Shown here: one piece after another, positions 55,615 to 64,000 of the stretch
How positions within the stretch are numbered: position 1 is the stretch's first letter
Layout: the number at the start of each line of letters is the position of its first letter
Assembly: GCF_021556615.1 (NCBI RefSeq)
Contig: NZ_JAKGGD010000003.1
Span: forward strand, 372,001-436,000
DNA length: 64,000 nt
Direction of reading: 5' to 3'
Source: Paracoccus salsus
GTDB taxonomy: Bacteria; Pseudomonadota; Alphaproteobacteria; Rhodobacterales; Rhodobacteraceae
Program-made: the position numbers and the translations under genes
Notes under the pieces: model-generated
Databases searched by the model: none
Told to the model about the DNA's origin: nothing
What the model saw: only the letters and a program-made list of their open reading frames with translations

Positions 55615-55812
55615 TCAGCGACCCAGCCGGCGCACAAGCTGCACGGCCTGCTGCACGCGCCTCGCGGTCTGGCGCGCGATGGGTCCCTGGCTGGACGGTT
55701 GACGAGGCGTCGCGCCCCTGGTCCCGACCATGCGGCCGGCGCCCTTGCGAAGACCCCAGCTCATCGCGCGATTGGCCATCATCCGGACCAGCATGTTCAG
55801 GATCTGGTTCAT
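55615..55812 (-). CDS. Small basic conserved-type protein downstream of scpB
   Basis: A 65-aa very basic protein (many Arg, no acidic residues visible) with a short amphipathic N-terminus (MNQILNMLVRMMANRAMSWGL) and PIARQTARRVQQAVQLVRRLGR at the end. A GAAAGG ribosome binding site precedes the ATG, and it starts 12 bp after the scpB stop on the same strand, so it is probably the last gene of the argS operon. I do not know its function. Confidence 0.65.
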   Translation of the reverse strand: MNQILNMLVRMMANRAMSWGLRKGAGRMVGTRGATPRQPSSQGPIARQTARRVQQAVQLVRRLGR

Positions 55813-55823
55813 CGCGTTGCCTT

Positions 55824-56507
55824 TCAGTCGTCGTCAAAAAGATCATCGGCCGGACCGTCGTGACCGATCGCGTCGTCGTCATCCCCGTCAGGAATGACGG
55901 GCAGCGACATGCCGTCGTCGGGGGGGCGGGAATCAAGCAGGCCAGCGGCGCGCAGTTCGGACAGACCCGGCAGATCGCGCGCGGATTCCAGGCCGAAGTG
56001 ATCGAGGAAGGCTTCGGTCACGACGAAGGTTGCCGGCCTTCCCGGCGTCATGCGGCGGCGGCCCATGCGCACCCACTCCATCTCGATCAGCTGGTCCAGC
56101 GTTCCGCGGCTGACGGCCACGCCACGGATCTCCTCGATCTCGGCGCGGGTGACGGGCTGGTGATAGGCGATGATCGCCAAGGTCTCGACCGCAGCGCGCG
56201 ACAGCCGGCGCTGCTCGACCGTTTCGGTCTGCATCAGGAAGGACAGGTCGGGGGCGGTCCGAAAGACATAGCCGTCGCCGACGCGTTCCAGCACCACGCC
56301 GCGGCCCTGATAATGGCGGCGCAGTCCGGCCAGCACCTCGGCCGGATCGCAGCCGGCGGGCAACCGCGCCGCGAGGTCGCGCACCGTCAGGGGTTGGGCC
56401 GAAGCGAACAGAACAGCCTCGACCATGCGCTGCTGCTGGTCCAGCGGGGGTGGCGGGAAATCCGGCGCGCGGGGGACGGCGTCATCGGTGTCGGCCGGGC
56501 TGGGCAT
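55824..56507 (-). CDS. scpB: Segregation and condensation protein B
   Basis: A 227-aa ScpB, partner of ScpA and SMC in chromosome condensation. Two winged-helix domains are seen (RMVEAVLFASAQPLTVRDLA; ETLAIIAYHQPVTRAEIEEI with GVAVSRGTLDQLIE). An acidic tail closes the protein. Start uncertain: ATG at 56507 with AGGA upstream is used; a GTG at 56531, one base after the scpA stop, would add eight residues. Confidence 0.93.
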   Translation of the reverse strand: MPSPADTDDAVPRAPDFPPPPLDQQQRMVEAVLFASAQPLTVRDLAARLPAGCDPAEVLAGLRRHYQGRGVVLERVGDGYVFRTAPDLSFLMQTETVEQRRLSRAAVETLAIIAYHQPVTRAEIEEIRGVAVSRGTLDQLIEMEWVRMGRRRMTPGRPATFVVTEAFLDHFGLESARDLPGLSELRAAGLLDSRPPDDGMSLPVIPDGDDDDAIGHDGPADDLFDDD

Positions 56508-56532
56508 GTCATCCTGGGTCAGATCGGTCACG

Positions 56533-57390
56533 TCAGTTTTCGGCTGCGGGTTTGCGCCGAAAGCTGATCGGCGCGAAGGTATCCGACTGGCGTATCTCCA
56601 ACCGGCCCTGACGCGCAAGCTCCAGCGAGGCGGCGAAGGTGGCGGCGGTGGCGGATCGCCTGCGTTTGCCGTCCGCCGCCCAGCCGTCGGGCAGAAAGTC
56701 CGAAAGATCGGTCCAATCGCCGGCGAAACCGATCATCCGGCGCATCCGGTCCAGCGCCTGCTCCATGCTGAAGACGTTCTGGCGGTCAAACGCATAGGGC
56801 CGGAATTCGTCCCGGGTCTTGAGCCGCGCATAGGCGCGCATCAGGTCGATCAGTCCCGCCTGCCACTCGGTCCGACGACGGCGGGCGACAGGCTCGGGGG
56901 CGCCGCGCTGGAACCGGCTGATGCCCAGCCGGTCGCGTCCCATCAGTCGGCTGGCTGCCTGCCGCATCGCGTCCAGCCTTTCCAGCTGGAACGCCAGATG
57001 GGCCGCCATGTCCTCGGCCGAGGGTCCTTCGGCCTCGGGGTCCGGCGGCAGCAGAAGGCGCGATTTCAGGAAGGCCAGCCACGCCGCCATCACCAGATAA
57101 TCGGCGGCCAGTTCGATCCGCAGCTTGCGGGCCCGTTCCACGAAGACCAGATACTGCTCGGCAAGATGCAGAACCGAAATCTTCATCAGATCGACCTTCT
57201 GGCTGCGCGCCAGCGTCAGCAGCAGGTCAAGCGGACCCTCGTAGCCATCGACTTCGACGATCAGCGATTCCTCGGCCTGGCGCGCCGCGACGGTGCCCGC
57301 GTCAAAGCCGTCGCCACGCGCAGCGCCGCCCGCCGACGCAGCATCCGGGACGGGGCGCAGATAGGGCACATCGGGCGTGTTTCCGGCCAA
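56533..57390 (-). CDS. scpA: Segregation and condensation protein A
   Basis: A 285-aa kleisin that bridges the SMC heads. The SLIVEVDGYEGPLDLLLTLA motif at about residues 42-61 and VDLMKISVLHLAEQYLVF are the family hallmark; the C-terminal winged helix reads RSATAATFAASLELARQGRL. The start is a TTG with a good AGGA eight bases upstream; no ATG is available at that end. It follows nagZ after 117 bp. Confidence 0.93.
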   Translation of the reverse strand: MAGNTPDVPYLRPVPDAASAGGAARGDGFDAGTVAARQAEESLIVEVDGYEGPLDLLLTLARSQKVDLMKISVLHLAEQYLVFVERARKLRIELAADYLVMAAWLAFLKSRLLLPPDPEAEGPSAEDMAAHLAFQLERLDAMRQAASRLMGRDRLGISRFQRGAPEPVARRRRTEWQAGLIDLMRAYARLKTRDEFRPYAFDRQNVFSMEQALDRMRRMIGFAGDWTDLSDFLPDGWAADGKRRRSATAATFAASLELARQGRLEIRQSDTFAPISFRRKPAAEN

Positions 57391-57507
57391 GCTGTCTTCC
57401 TGATTGTCCGCCGATCAGGGTCTGACGTCACCCTTCACAAGTCAAGCCGGGCGTGTCGGTGCGTCGTCGGGTGTCACGCAGATATCGGCGACGGCAATCG
57501 GTGGCGG

Positions 57508-58488
57508 TCACGCCGTCATCCTCTGCCATTCCCGCATCAAGGCAGCGCGGTCCAGGTCCTGCGGCTCACGGCGCAAGGCCAGCGCGGCCCTGGCGCGGCG
57601 TTGCGCGGCCGGTGTCATCGACCCTGCGGCCGCGACGACGGCCTCCATCGCGGACACCGAGCCGTTGCAATGCAGGACCAGATCACAGCCCGCCACGATC
57701 GAGGCCCGGGCCCGTTCGGCTTCGGTTCCCGACAAGGCGTTCATGGTGATGTCGTCTGTCATCAGCAGACCGTCGAAGCCGATCCGGTCGCGGATCAGCG
57801 TGATCATGCGCGGCGATGCCGTCGCCGGCGCGTCATCCAGCGCGGTGAAGCGGATATGGGCGGTCATGGCCATCGGCAGATCGCTGAGAGCCCGGAACGG
57901 GGCGAAATCCAGCGTGTCCAGTTCCGCCTCGGTCGCGGACACCACGGGCAGGTCGTGATGGCTGTCCGACAGGGCGCGCCCATGGCCCGGCAGGTGTTTC
58001 ATGACGGGCAGCACACCGGCCGCCAGCAGCGCCTCCGCGGCAGCGCGGCCCAGTTCGGCGACACGGTCCGGATCGGTGCCAAGGCAGCGGCTGCGCAGGA
58101 AAGGATGCGTGTCGGGCCGGGCGATGTCCAGCGTGGGCGCGCAGTTGGAATCGATGCCGACATCATGCAATTCGCGCCCGATCAGGTAATAGCGCAGCCA
58201 CATCGCGCGCGGCCCGCAGTCTGCCTGGTCCAGAGGCGCCGGCCAGTCTGACCAGTGCGGCGCGCCCAACCGCTGGACCCGGCCACCCTCCTGGTCGACG
58301 GTGATGACGGCCTCGCGCCCTACGGCCTCGCGCAGATCGCCGGTCAGGCGGGTCAACTGCTCGGGGCTTTCGACGTTGCGGCCAAACAGGATGAAGCCCC
58401 ACGGATCGGCCGCGCGGAAAAAATCCCGCTCGGCCGACGAGAGATCGGTCCCCGCGATGCCGCCAAGGATCGTGGCGCTGTGGGCCAT
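57508..58488 (-). CDS. nagZ: Beta-N-acetylhexosaminidase NagZ
   Basis: A 326-aa family 3 glycosidase that removes GlcNAc from peptidoglycan fragments in the cytoplasm during wall recycling. ITVDQEGGRVQRL, KHLPGHGRALSDSHHDLP (with the catalytic His/Asp loop) and LLMTDDITMNAL with the nucleophile Asp are seen. Its ATG overlaps the previous stop by one base (TAATG). Confidence 0.95.
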   Translation of the reverse strand: MAHSATILGGIAGTDLSSAERDFFRAADPWGFILFGRNVESPEQLTRLTGDLREAVGREAVITVDQEGGRVQRLGAPHWSDWPAPLDQADCGPRAMWLRYYLIGRELHDVGIDSNCAPTLDIARPDTHPFLRSRCLGTDPDRVAELGRAAAEALLAAGVLPVMKHLPGHGRALSDSHHDLPVVSATEAELDTLDFAPFRALSDLPMAMTAHIRFTALDDAPATASPRMITLIRDRIGFDGLLMTDDITMNALSGTEAERARASIVAGCDLVLHCNGSVSAMEAVVAAAGSMTPAAQRRARAALALRREPQDLDRAALMREWQRMTA

Positions 58489-59636
58489 TACTGGGTCAGC
58501 GCGAGGCAGTCCGTGCCGCCCGATTTCAGCGCCGCGCAGAATTGCCGCGCCTCGCCGATCGTGCCGAAGCCTGCGACCCGCAACCGCCAGAAGGTCCGGC
58601 CGTTCGCGTTGTGCTGCTGGATCACCTGGCCCTTGCCCGAGAACAGCGAGCCGAACTTGCCGGTGAGGCGGTTCCATTCGCCGGAGGCGATGGCATTGCT
58701 GTCAAATGCGCCGATCTGGACCAGTGGCCCGCTGGCAGAGGATGCGGCGGCAACGGGTGCGGCTTGCGGCGCTGCCGGGTCCGGTCGCTCGGCCGGGGCG
58801 GGGCTGGCATCCGAGGCCGTTGTGCCGGCCGAGGCGACGCGGGCCGCGCGCGGGCGCGCTGCGGGCCGGGGCGAGGCGGTCAGTATGCCCGGATTGGCAG
58901 CGGCTTGTGCCTGGATCAGCGCGGCTGTAATCGCATCCGTCTGCGCGGGTGCGCCGGTTTCATCGGTGACGACCGTGTTGACCGGGCCTTCGGCGGCGGG
59001 CGCGTCGATGATTGAGGCCTCCTCGACGCTGCGATCGGCCATCGCAAGCCGCTCGGCGTCGGCGGCGGCCTGAATCTCGGCGAGGCTGCGCGCCTCGCTG
59101 TCCGACATCGGCGTGATCGGCTCGCCGTCGAAGCTGAGCGGAACTTCGGACGGGTTCTCGGGCTCGCGCGCCGTGGCGCCAAGCTGGCCCATCGCCACGT
59201 CCTGATCGGTCAGTTCGGTCGCGGCGGGCGCGATCGCGACCTGATCGGTCGGCCTGGGCTCTGCGCCTTCCGCAACGCCGTTGACGGCGTAGCCGGTATA
59301 GCTGGTCAGTTCGCCGCCCGGCTCGTCGGGCGTGGTGCGGGCGTCGCCCTCGATCGCCTTGATGACCGGCACGCCGGACACGTCCCGCGACACCAGCTGC
59401 CAGCCCCACGCCATCAGGCCGACCATCAGGCCGACCGATGCCAGCGCCCCCAGATAATGCGTCAGCCGCGCCACCCGGGCCGAGAAGCTGTCATTGCCGT
59501 CGGGGTCGGCCGCGAACCGGCTGTCATCGTGCGCCTGCGCGCCCTCGTCCCGGCCGCCCTGATCATAGGAGAAATCGCGCCGCACCTTGTGACGCGAGAA
59601 CACATAGCCGCCTTCGCGGAAATCCATCACTGCCAT
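58488..59636 (-). CDS. SPOR-domain protein, peptidoglycan-binding
   Basis: A 382-aa bitopic protein: a cytoplasmic N-terminus, one helix (about residues 64-82, ALASVGLMVGLMAWGWQLV), a long Ala/Pro/acidic periplasmic linker, and a C-terminal SPOR domain (about 300-380: LVQIGAFDSNAIASGEWNRL, FWRLRVAGFGTIGEARQFC). SPOR domains bind glycan strands without stem peptides at the division site. It lies between argS and nagZ, an order common in this group. Confidence 0.92.
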   Translation of the reverse strand: MAVMDFREGGYVFSRHKVRRDFSYDQGGRDEGAQAHDDSRFAADPDGNDSFSARVARLTHYLGALASVGLMVGLMAWGWQLVSRDVSGVPVIKAIEGDARTTPDEPGGELTSYTGYAVNGVAEGAEPRPTDQVAIAPAATELTDQDVAMGQLGATAREPENPSEVPLSFDGEPITPMSDSEARSLAEIQAAADAERLAMADRSVEEASIIDAPAAEGPVNTVVTDETGAPAQTDAITAALIQAQAAANPGILTASPRPAARPRAARVASAGTTASDASPAPAERPDPAAPQAAPVAAASSASGPLVQIGAFDSNAIASGEWNRLTGKFGSLFSGKGQVIQQHNANGRTFWRLRVAGFGTIGEARQFCAALKSGGTDCLALTQ

Positions 59637-59705
59637 AGCCTGCCTGCCTGCCGGTTGATCCGACTTTACCGTTCACTGCTCGATCCGGCCGGGGCGCCCG
59701 TTGAA

Positions 59706-61448
59706 TCAGCGCATTTCCTCGACAGGAGTCACGCCAAGGATAGCGAGACCGCTTGAAATGACAACGCCAACCGCCCGGACCAGCGCGATTTTTCCCTGGG
59801 TCGTTGCAGGATCGGCTTCCTGAAGGAAACGCAGCGACGCATCATCATTGCCGCGGTTCCACAGCGAATGCAGGTCCGAAGCGATCTCGTACAGGAAAAA
59901 CGCGACCCGGTGCGGTTCATGCGCGCGGGCGGCGTGTTCCACGAGGCGTGGCCATTCGGCAACTTTTCGGGCCAGGTCAAGCTCTGCCTGATGGGCGATC
60001 GCGGTCAGATCCGCCGCACGAAGCGCCGCGTCCGAAACGTCGATGCCCGCCTCTTGCGCGCGGCGCAGCACGGAATGGACGCGCGCGCTGGCATACTGGA
60101 CATACCAGACCGGGTTGTCCTTGGATTGTTCCAGCACCTTCGCAAAGTCGAAATCAAGCGGCGCGTCATTCTTGCGCGTCAGCATGATGAATCGGGTCAC
60201 GTCGGCGCCGGCCTCTTCGACGACATCGCGCAAGGTCACGAAGGTTCCGGCGCGCTTTGACATCTTGAAGGGCTCGCCGTTCCGGTAAAGCCTGACCAGC
60301 TGGATCAGCTTGACGTCCAGCGGCACGCGGCCGTTCGACAGCGCATTAACGGCCGCGTTCATGCGCTTGACATAGCCGCCATGATCGGCGCCGAAGACGT
60401 CGATCAGCTGATCGAACCCGCGTTCGATCTTGTCCCAGTGATAGGCGATATCGGGCGCGAAATAGGTCCACGCGCCGTCCGATTTCTGGATCGGGCGGTC
60501 CACATCGTCGCCATGCGCGGTCGAGCGGAACAACAGCTGCTCGCGCGCCTCCCAATCCTCGGGCAGCTTGCCCTTGGGCGGTTCCAGCACGCCGCGATAG
60601 ATCAGGCCCTGGCTGTTCAGCCGCTCGATCGCGGCCTCGATCTTGCCGGTGCCATAAAGCGCCTTTTCGCTGGAATAGACGTTCATCGTCACGCCAAGCG
60701 CGGCGAGATCCTGGCGGATCATGCCCATCATCGTGTCGGTCACGGCATCGCGCAACTCGACCAGCCAGTCCGATTCGGGCTTGTCCAGCAGCGTGTCGCC
60801 ATATTTCGCCTTCAACGCCTCGCCGACCGGAATCAGGTAGTCGCCGGGATAAAGCCCCTCGCGGATCTCGGGCTCGAGCCCGTTCGCCTCGCGATAACGC
60901 TCATAGGCCGAGCGGGCCAGCACATCGACCTGCGCGCCGCCGTCGTTGATATAGTATTCGCGGGTGACCTCGTGGCCCGAGAAATCCAGCAGGTTCGCCA
61001 GCGCGTCGCCAAAGACCGCGCCGCGCACATGCCCGACATGCATCGGCCCGGTCGGATTGGCGCTGACGAATTCGACATTGACCCTCTGGCCGGCGCCCAT
61101 GGTCGAACGGCCGAAATCGCCGCCCGCCTGCAGCGCGGTGCGGACGACGCCCTGCCAGACGGCGGGCGACAGCCGCAGGTTGAGAAAGCCCGGTCCGGCA
61201 ACCTCGGCCGCTGCGATGCGCGGATCGGTCAGGCGGGCCGCCAGCCTTTCGGCAATGTCGCGGGGCTTCACGCCCGCCGGCTTGGCCAGCACCATCGCGG
61301 CGTTCGTTGCCATGTCGCCATGCGCGGGGTCGCGCGGCGGCTCGACCGTGACAGCGGCGAAGTCAAGCCCAGGGGGCAGTTCACCCGCCTGTTCCATCTG
61401 ATCCAGCGCCTCGACGACGACGCCGCGAAGATCGGTGAAGAGGTTCAT
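59706..61448 (-). CDS. argS: Arginyl-tRNA synthetase
   Basis: A 580-aa class I synthetase that attaches arginine to tRNA-Arg. The HIGH motif is present as the variant HVGH within [20 protein letters not shown], and KMSKS as KMSKRAGTF. The N-terminal additional domain and the C-terminal anticodon-binding DALR domain complete the usual layout. It opens the minus-strand operon with the SPOR, nagZ and scp genes. Confidence 0.97.
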   Translation of the reverse strand: MNLFTDLRGVVVEALDQMEQAGELPPGLDFAAVTVEPPRDPAHGDMATNAAMVLAKPAGVKPRDIAERLAARLTDPRIAAAEVAGPGFLNLRLSPAVWQGVVRTALQAGGDFGRSTMGAGQRVNVEFVSANPTGPMHVGHVRGAVFGDALANLLDFSGHEVTREYYINDGGAQVDVLARSAYERYREANGLEPEIREGLYPGDYLIPVGEALKAKYGDTLLDKPESDWLVELRDAVTDTMMGMIRQDLAALGVTMNVYSSEKALYGTGKIEAAIERLNSQGLIYRGVLEPPKGKLPEDWEAREQLLFRSTAHGDDVDRPIQKSDGAWTYFAPDIAYHWDKIERGFDQLIDVFGADHGGYVKRMNAAVNALSNGRVPLDVKLIQLVRLYRNGEPFKMSKRAGTFVTLRDVVEEAGADVTRFIMLTRKNDAPLDFDFAKVLEQSKDNPVWYVQYASARVHSVLRRAQEAGIDVSDAALRAADLTAIAHQAELDLARKVAEWPRLVEHAARAHEPHRVAFFLYEIASDLHSLWNRGNDDASLRFLQEADPATTQGKIALVRAVGVVISSGLAILGVTPVEEMR

Positions 61449-61569
61449 GTCCGGCTTCCTGATTGGTCAGCGCGGGTTAACGCCTGCACCCGGTGAAGGT
61501 CAACAGCGCATGGCCCGCCCGCGACGGCTTGAGGCGATCCGTCCACCCGCTGGATTGCAGGATCGCGGA

Positions 61570-63699
61570 TCAACCGGACTTGCCGCCCTCGCCCTTCCCC
61601 TCGCTCGCGGACGTGACCGATGCTTCGGCGGCCTCGCCGGTCTGGCCGGCATCCGGTTCGGCCTGTGGCTGGCGATCGTCCCGTGGCCTGTCGTCGGCGG
61701 CGTCGCCGCTGGTCTCGATCAGTTCGGGATCGTCCTTGATATCCTCGCGCAGCGTGTCTGCGTCGTCCTGCACGGCACCGCCGGCGACGCTGCCATTCCC
61801 CTCGCCGCGCTGGACGGCCCGGGCCTCGGCGCGCGCGATCTCCTTGGCCTGCTCCTTCGGCCTGGCCTGCGCCTCGTTCTCGCGCTCGATCCTGTCGGCG
61901 ACCTCTGGCGGCAGCATCGAAACGATGCGGATGCCGGGCTTGTCGATCAGGTCGTCTTCTTCCCCGACAAACCATATGTCGCCATTCTGGACCACCGCCA
62001 GCGGTATCGCGCCCTCGCGGGCGGTGCGCCAGTCATCCAGCCCGTACTCTTCGGTCAGGCGCGTGGTGCGAAAGATCCAGCCCTCGCCCAGCAGTTCCAG
62101 ATACCGCGCCAGGGTGCGGTTGCCATCGATGGTCTGGCCGCCAAGCTGGACCGGCAGCGAGTGCCGGGCCTGCTCTTCCTTGTGGCGGGCCAACTGCCAG
62201 ATGTTCTCGCGCCCGAATTCGGGTCCGAGATCGGTCGCGACGAGGGTGTTGTAGGCGTCGTTGTCCGAGGCCGCGAGGATCGAGCCATAGACGATGAACT
62301 CGACACTGTTTTCGGCCGCTTCGCCCAGGATGTCGCCATAGAAGGTCTGTATCCCTGCGGCGCGTGCGGTGCGCAGATGGTCGCGGTTGGCGTCGGTGAC
62401 GAGGACATTCACATCGGCCTTTTCCAGCGCCTTGGCCAGGCCGGTCGCGAACAGCGATCCGCCGACGATCAGCAATCCCGGTTTCTCGCCCGAGGTCAGC
62501 CCCAGCCGCCGCGCGAACGGCGCCAGGGTGAAACCGTGCAGCACGACAGTCACCAGAACCAGCACGAAGGCCAGCGGCGCGATCTGGGCACCGTCCGCGA
62601 TGCCCTCGCCGACCAGGCGTTCGGCAAAGATGCCCGAGACGGCCACCAGCACCACGCCGCGCGGGCCGGTGAAGGCAACCAGCAATCGTTCGCGCATCGG
62701 CATGTTGGTGCCGATCAGCGAGATCATCACCGTCAATGGGCGCACAAGCAACACCACGACGGCGACGAAAAGCCCGGCCCGCAGCCAGTCCAGCCGGGCA
62801 AGCGTGTCAAGCTCGATCCCTGCCGCCAGCAGGATGAACACGCCCGAGACCAGAAGGATCGTGGCGTGCTCCTTGAAGCGGTGCAACTCGTGATAGCTGG
62901 GCAGATCGGAATTGGCGATCACCAGTCCCATCACCGTCACCGCCAGCAGACCGCTTTCATGCAGCAGGCTGTCCGAGCCCGCAAAGACCCCAAGCACGGC
63001 GACGAACAGCAGCGGCACCTTCATGTATTCGGGCACCCATCCGCGCCGGAACGCCTGCACGACCAGAATGCCGACGACGACGCCGAGCACCGCCGCGAAG
63101 CCGATGCCAAGGATCAACTGGCCCAGTGCGTCACCCCAGGTGACTCCGGTATTGCGGACCAGGACGATTTCAAGCGCGATGACCGCCACCAGCGCGCCGA
63201 TCGGGTCGTTGACGATCCCTTCCCATTGCAGCGTCTGGGCTGGCCGCGAGACCAGCTTGGCCTGACGCAGCAGCGGCGCGATGACCGTCGGACCGGTCAC
63301 GATCATGATACCACCGAAGACGACCGCCGATTCCCACCCCAGGCCCGCGACGAAGATCAGGGCCAGCGACGACAGCAGCCACCCGAGCGGCGCCCCGATA
63401 TAGACCAGCCGACGCACGGCGGGGCGAGCATCCGCCAGCTTTTTCAGGCTGAGCGTCAAGCCACCCTCGAACAGGATGACGGCGACCGCCAGTGCAATCA
63501 TCGGCGGAATCAGATCGCCGATGTCCCGGGCAGGAACGAATATTCCTGTGACAGGCCCCAGCAGCAGACCGGCCGCCAGCATCAGCACGATTGCAGGCAG
63601 GCGGAAACGCCACGCCAGCCACTGCGCGCCCACGCCTGCAATCCCCACGATCGCAAAGGCCTGCATCGGGCTCAGTCCGCCGGTCAACTCTGTCGCCAT
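61570..63699 (-). CDS. CPA1-type Na+(K+)/H+ antiporter with C-terminal regulatory domain
   Basis: A 709-aa protein. The first half is a CPA1-like membrane domain with about 12 helices (AVILFEGGLTLSLKKLADA and GIVNDPIGALVAVIALE carry the acidic transport residues). Then comes a nucleotide-binding TrkA-like domain (LLIVGGSLFATGLAKALEKA, VTDANRDHLRTARAAG), a TrkA-C-like part, and a long charged tail rich in Asp, Glu and Arg (about 620-709). It exchanges cations for protons and may be gated by nucleotides or cation binding to the regulatory part. No operon partner is seen. Confidence 0.92.
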   Translation of the reverse strand: MATELTGGLSPMQAFAIVGIAGVGAQWLAWRFRLPAIVLMLAAGLLLGPVTGIFVPARDIGDLIPPMIALAVAVILFEGGLTLSLKKLADARPAVRRLVYIGAPLGWLLSSLALIFVAGLGWESAVVFGGIMIVTGPTVIAPLLRQAKLVSRPAQTLQWEGIVNDPIGALVAVIALEIVLVRNTGVTWGDALGQLILGIGFAAVLGVVVGILVVQAFRRGWVPEYMKVPLLFVAVLGVFAGSDSLLHESGLLAVTVMGLVIANSDLPSYHELHRFKEHATILLVSGVFILLAAGIELDTLARLDWLRAGLFVAVVVLLVRPLTVMISLIGTNMPMRERLLVAFTGPRGVVLVAVSGIFAERLVGEGIADGAQIAPLAFVLVLVTVVLHGFTLAPFARRLGLTSGEKPGLLIVGGSLFATGLAKALEKADVNVLVTDANRDHLRTARAAGIQTFYGDILGEAAENSVEFIVYGSILAASDNDAYNTLVATDLGPEFGRENIWQLARHKEEQARHSLPVQLGGQTIDGNRTLARYLELLGEGWIFRTTRLTEEYGLDDWRTAREGAIPLAVVQNGDIWFVGEEDDLIDKPGIRIVSMLPPEVADRIERENEAQARPKEQAKEIARAEARAVQRGEGNGSVAGGAVQDDADTLREDIKDDPELIETSGDAADDRPRDDRQPQAEPDAGQTGEAAEASVTSASEGKGEGGKSG

Positions 63700-63793
63700 A
63701 TCTGTCCCTGCCGAATTTTGTTCATCGATGAAGCTACAGACTTAATGCAGTCCCCCGAAAAATGTCACCTTGTTTAGCTGTTGTCCGGAAAGA

Positions 63794-63822
63794 TTGACGT
63801 CTCTTTCACTTTGGTCTAGTCG
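63794..63822 (+). promoter_or_regulatory. Candidate promoter for the DEAD-box helicase gene
   Basis: TTGACG (63794-63799), 17-bp spacer and a weak -10 TAGTCG (63817-63822), giving a 5' leader of about 130 nt before the helicase ATG. Long leaders are common for cold-shock helicase genes. The gap 63700-63957 holds no gene. Confidence 0.3.
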
Positions 63823-63957
63823 AAGGCTGGCCCGCGTCCGGCGGGTCGACCGAAGGGGCGTGCGGAATTGCGTCCCATCTGCGCCGCAACCGCGCCATAC
63901 GGGCGAGCGGCATGGAACGCGAAGCGCGCAACGGCGCTGCAGCCTGGAAAGCCCTGA

Positions 63958-64000
63958 ATGACTAAATTTTCTGATCTGAAGCTTGATCCCAAGGTCCTGA
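63958..64000 (+). CDS. DEAD-box RNA helicase, N-terminal fragment
   Basis: The first 14 codons read MTKFSDLKLDPKVL, the Q-motif-side N-terminus common in RhlE/DeaD-type helicases of this group (FSDL then LDPKVL). The gene runs off the right edge. The helicase family is inferred from this short stretch. Confidence 0.65.
   Translation, partial: MTKFSDLKLDPKVL

Noticed and set aside
61435..63777. 780-codon open frame on the plus strand
   Set aside because: Antisense shadow of the CPA1 antiporter gene.

Overview
The window looks like chromosomal DNA of an alphaproteobacterium of the order Rhodobacterales, most like Paracoccus or a close relative. This is inferred from the high GC content, strong G/C bias at third codon positions, protein family content and gene order (argS-SPOR-nagZ-scpA-scpB, mreBCD-mrdA-rodA, bamE/yceD-rpmF-plsX-fabH, ihfA-merR-tRNA-Pro). 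I see no rRNA, CRISPR array, insertion sequence, phage gene or integrase. Most of the window is core or metabolic gene content at high density, with many 1-8 bp start/stop overlaps that mark operons.

Layout. 1-1640 (minus): start of a bamB-like lipoprotein gene, a YfgM-like protein and Fe-type superoxide dismutase. 1759-7317 (minus): heterotetrameric sarcosine oxidase operon soxB-[88-aa membrane protein]-soxD-soxA-soxG. 7438-9881: a 12-bp tandem repeat, a PP2C-like phosphatase and, converging on it, a two-helix membrane protein with a Nudix-like box; this pair is unnamed and is one of the more original items here. 10044-14705: ccmI-ruvX, a DUF1289 protein, cbpA-cbpM and an aldo/keto reductase. 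14814-20156 (minus): complete dipeptide/oligopeptide-type ABC importer, preceded by a 385-bp gap that carries a run of 16 C. 20542-23895: glutaryl-CoA dehydrogenase, a class III CoA-transferase and a divergent LysR regulator (end of lysine/tryptophan breakdown). 23950-29724: MFS transporter, NYN-domain protein, folK, rpoZ, rel (ppGpp) and a DUF2062 protein.

29737-36277 (minus): the cell elongation genes mreB-mreC-mreD-mrdA-rodA, then a 2-hydroxyacid dehydrogenase. 36502-38232 (minus): leuA preceded by an unannotated leader peptide with four consecutive leucine codons; the Leu-codon stretch is complementary to the region just before the leuA start codon, so this looks like a leucine-sensing translational/attenuation control. 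38492-40533: uspA plus an alanine/glycine:cation symporter with a clear terminator. 40546-44689: a lone peptide-type binding protein, phosphatidylcholine synthase, an SseB-like protein and a serine hydrolase. 44728-53194: bamE, yceD, rpmF-plsX-fabH, a small DksA-like zinc finger protein, a TRAP transporter (dctQ-dctM-dctP), ihfA, a MerR regulator and tRNA-Pro(GGG). 53223-61448: double-length dCTP deaminase, an RlmL-like rRNA methyltransferase and the minus-strand operon argS-SPOR-nagZ-scpA-scpB-small basic protein. 61570-64000: a CPA1-type cation/proton antiporter and the first 14 codons of a DEAD-box RNA helicase.

Limits: all calls are from reading the sequence and recalled family features; no database or folding program was run. 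Many genes start with GTG or TTG or have several possible starts, and these are flagged.
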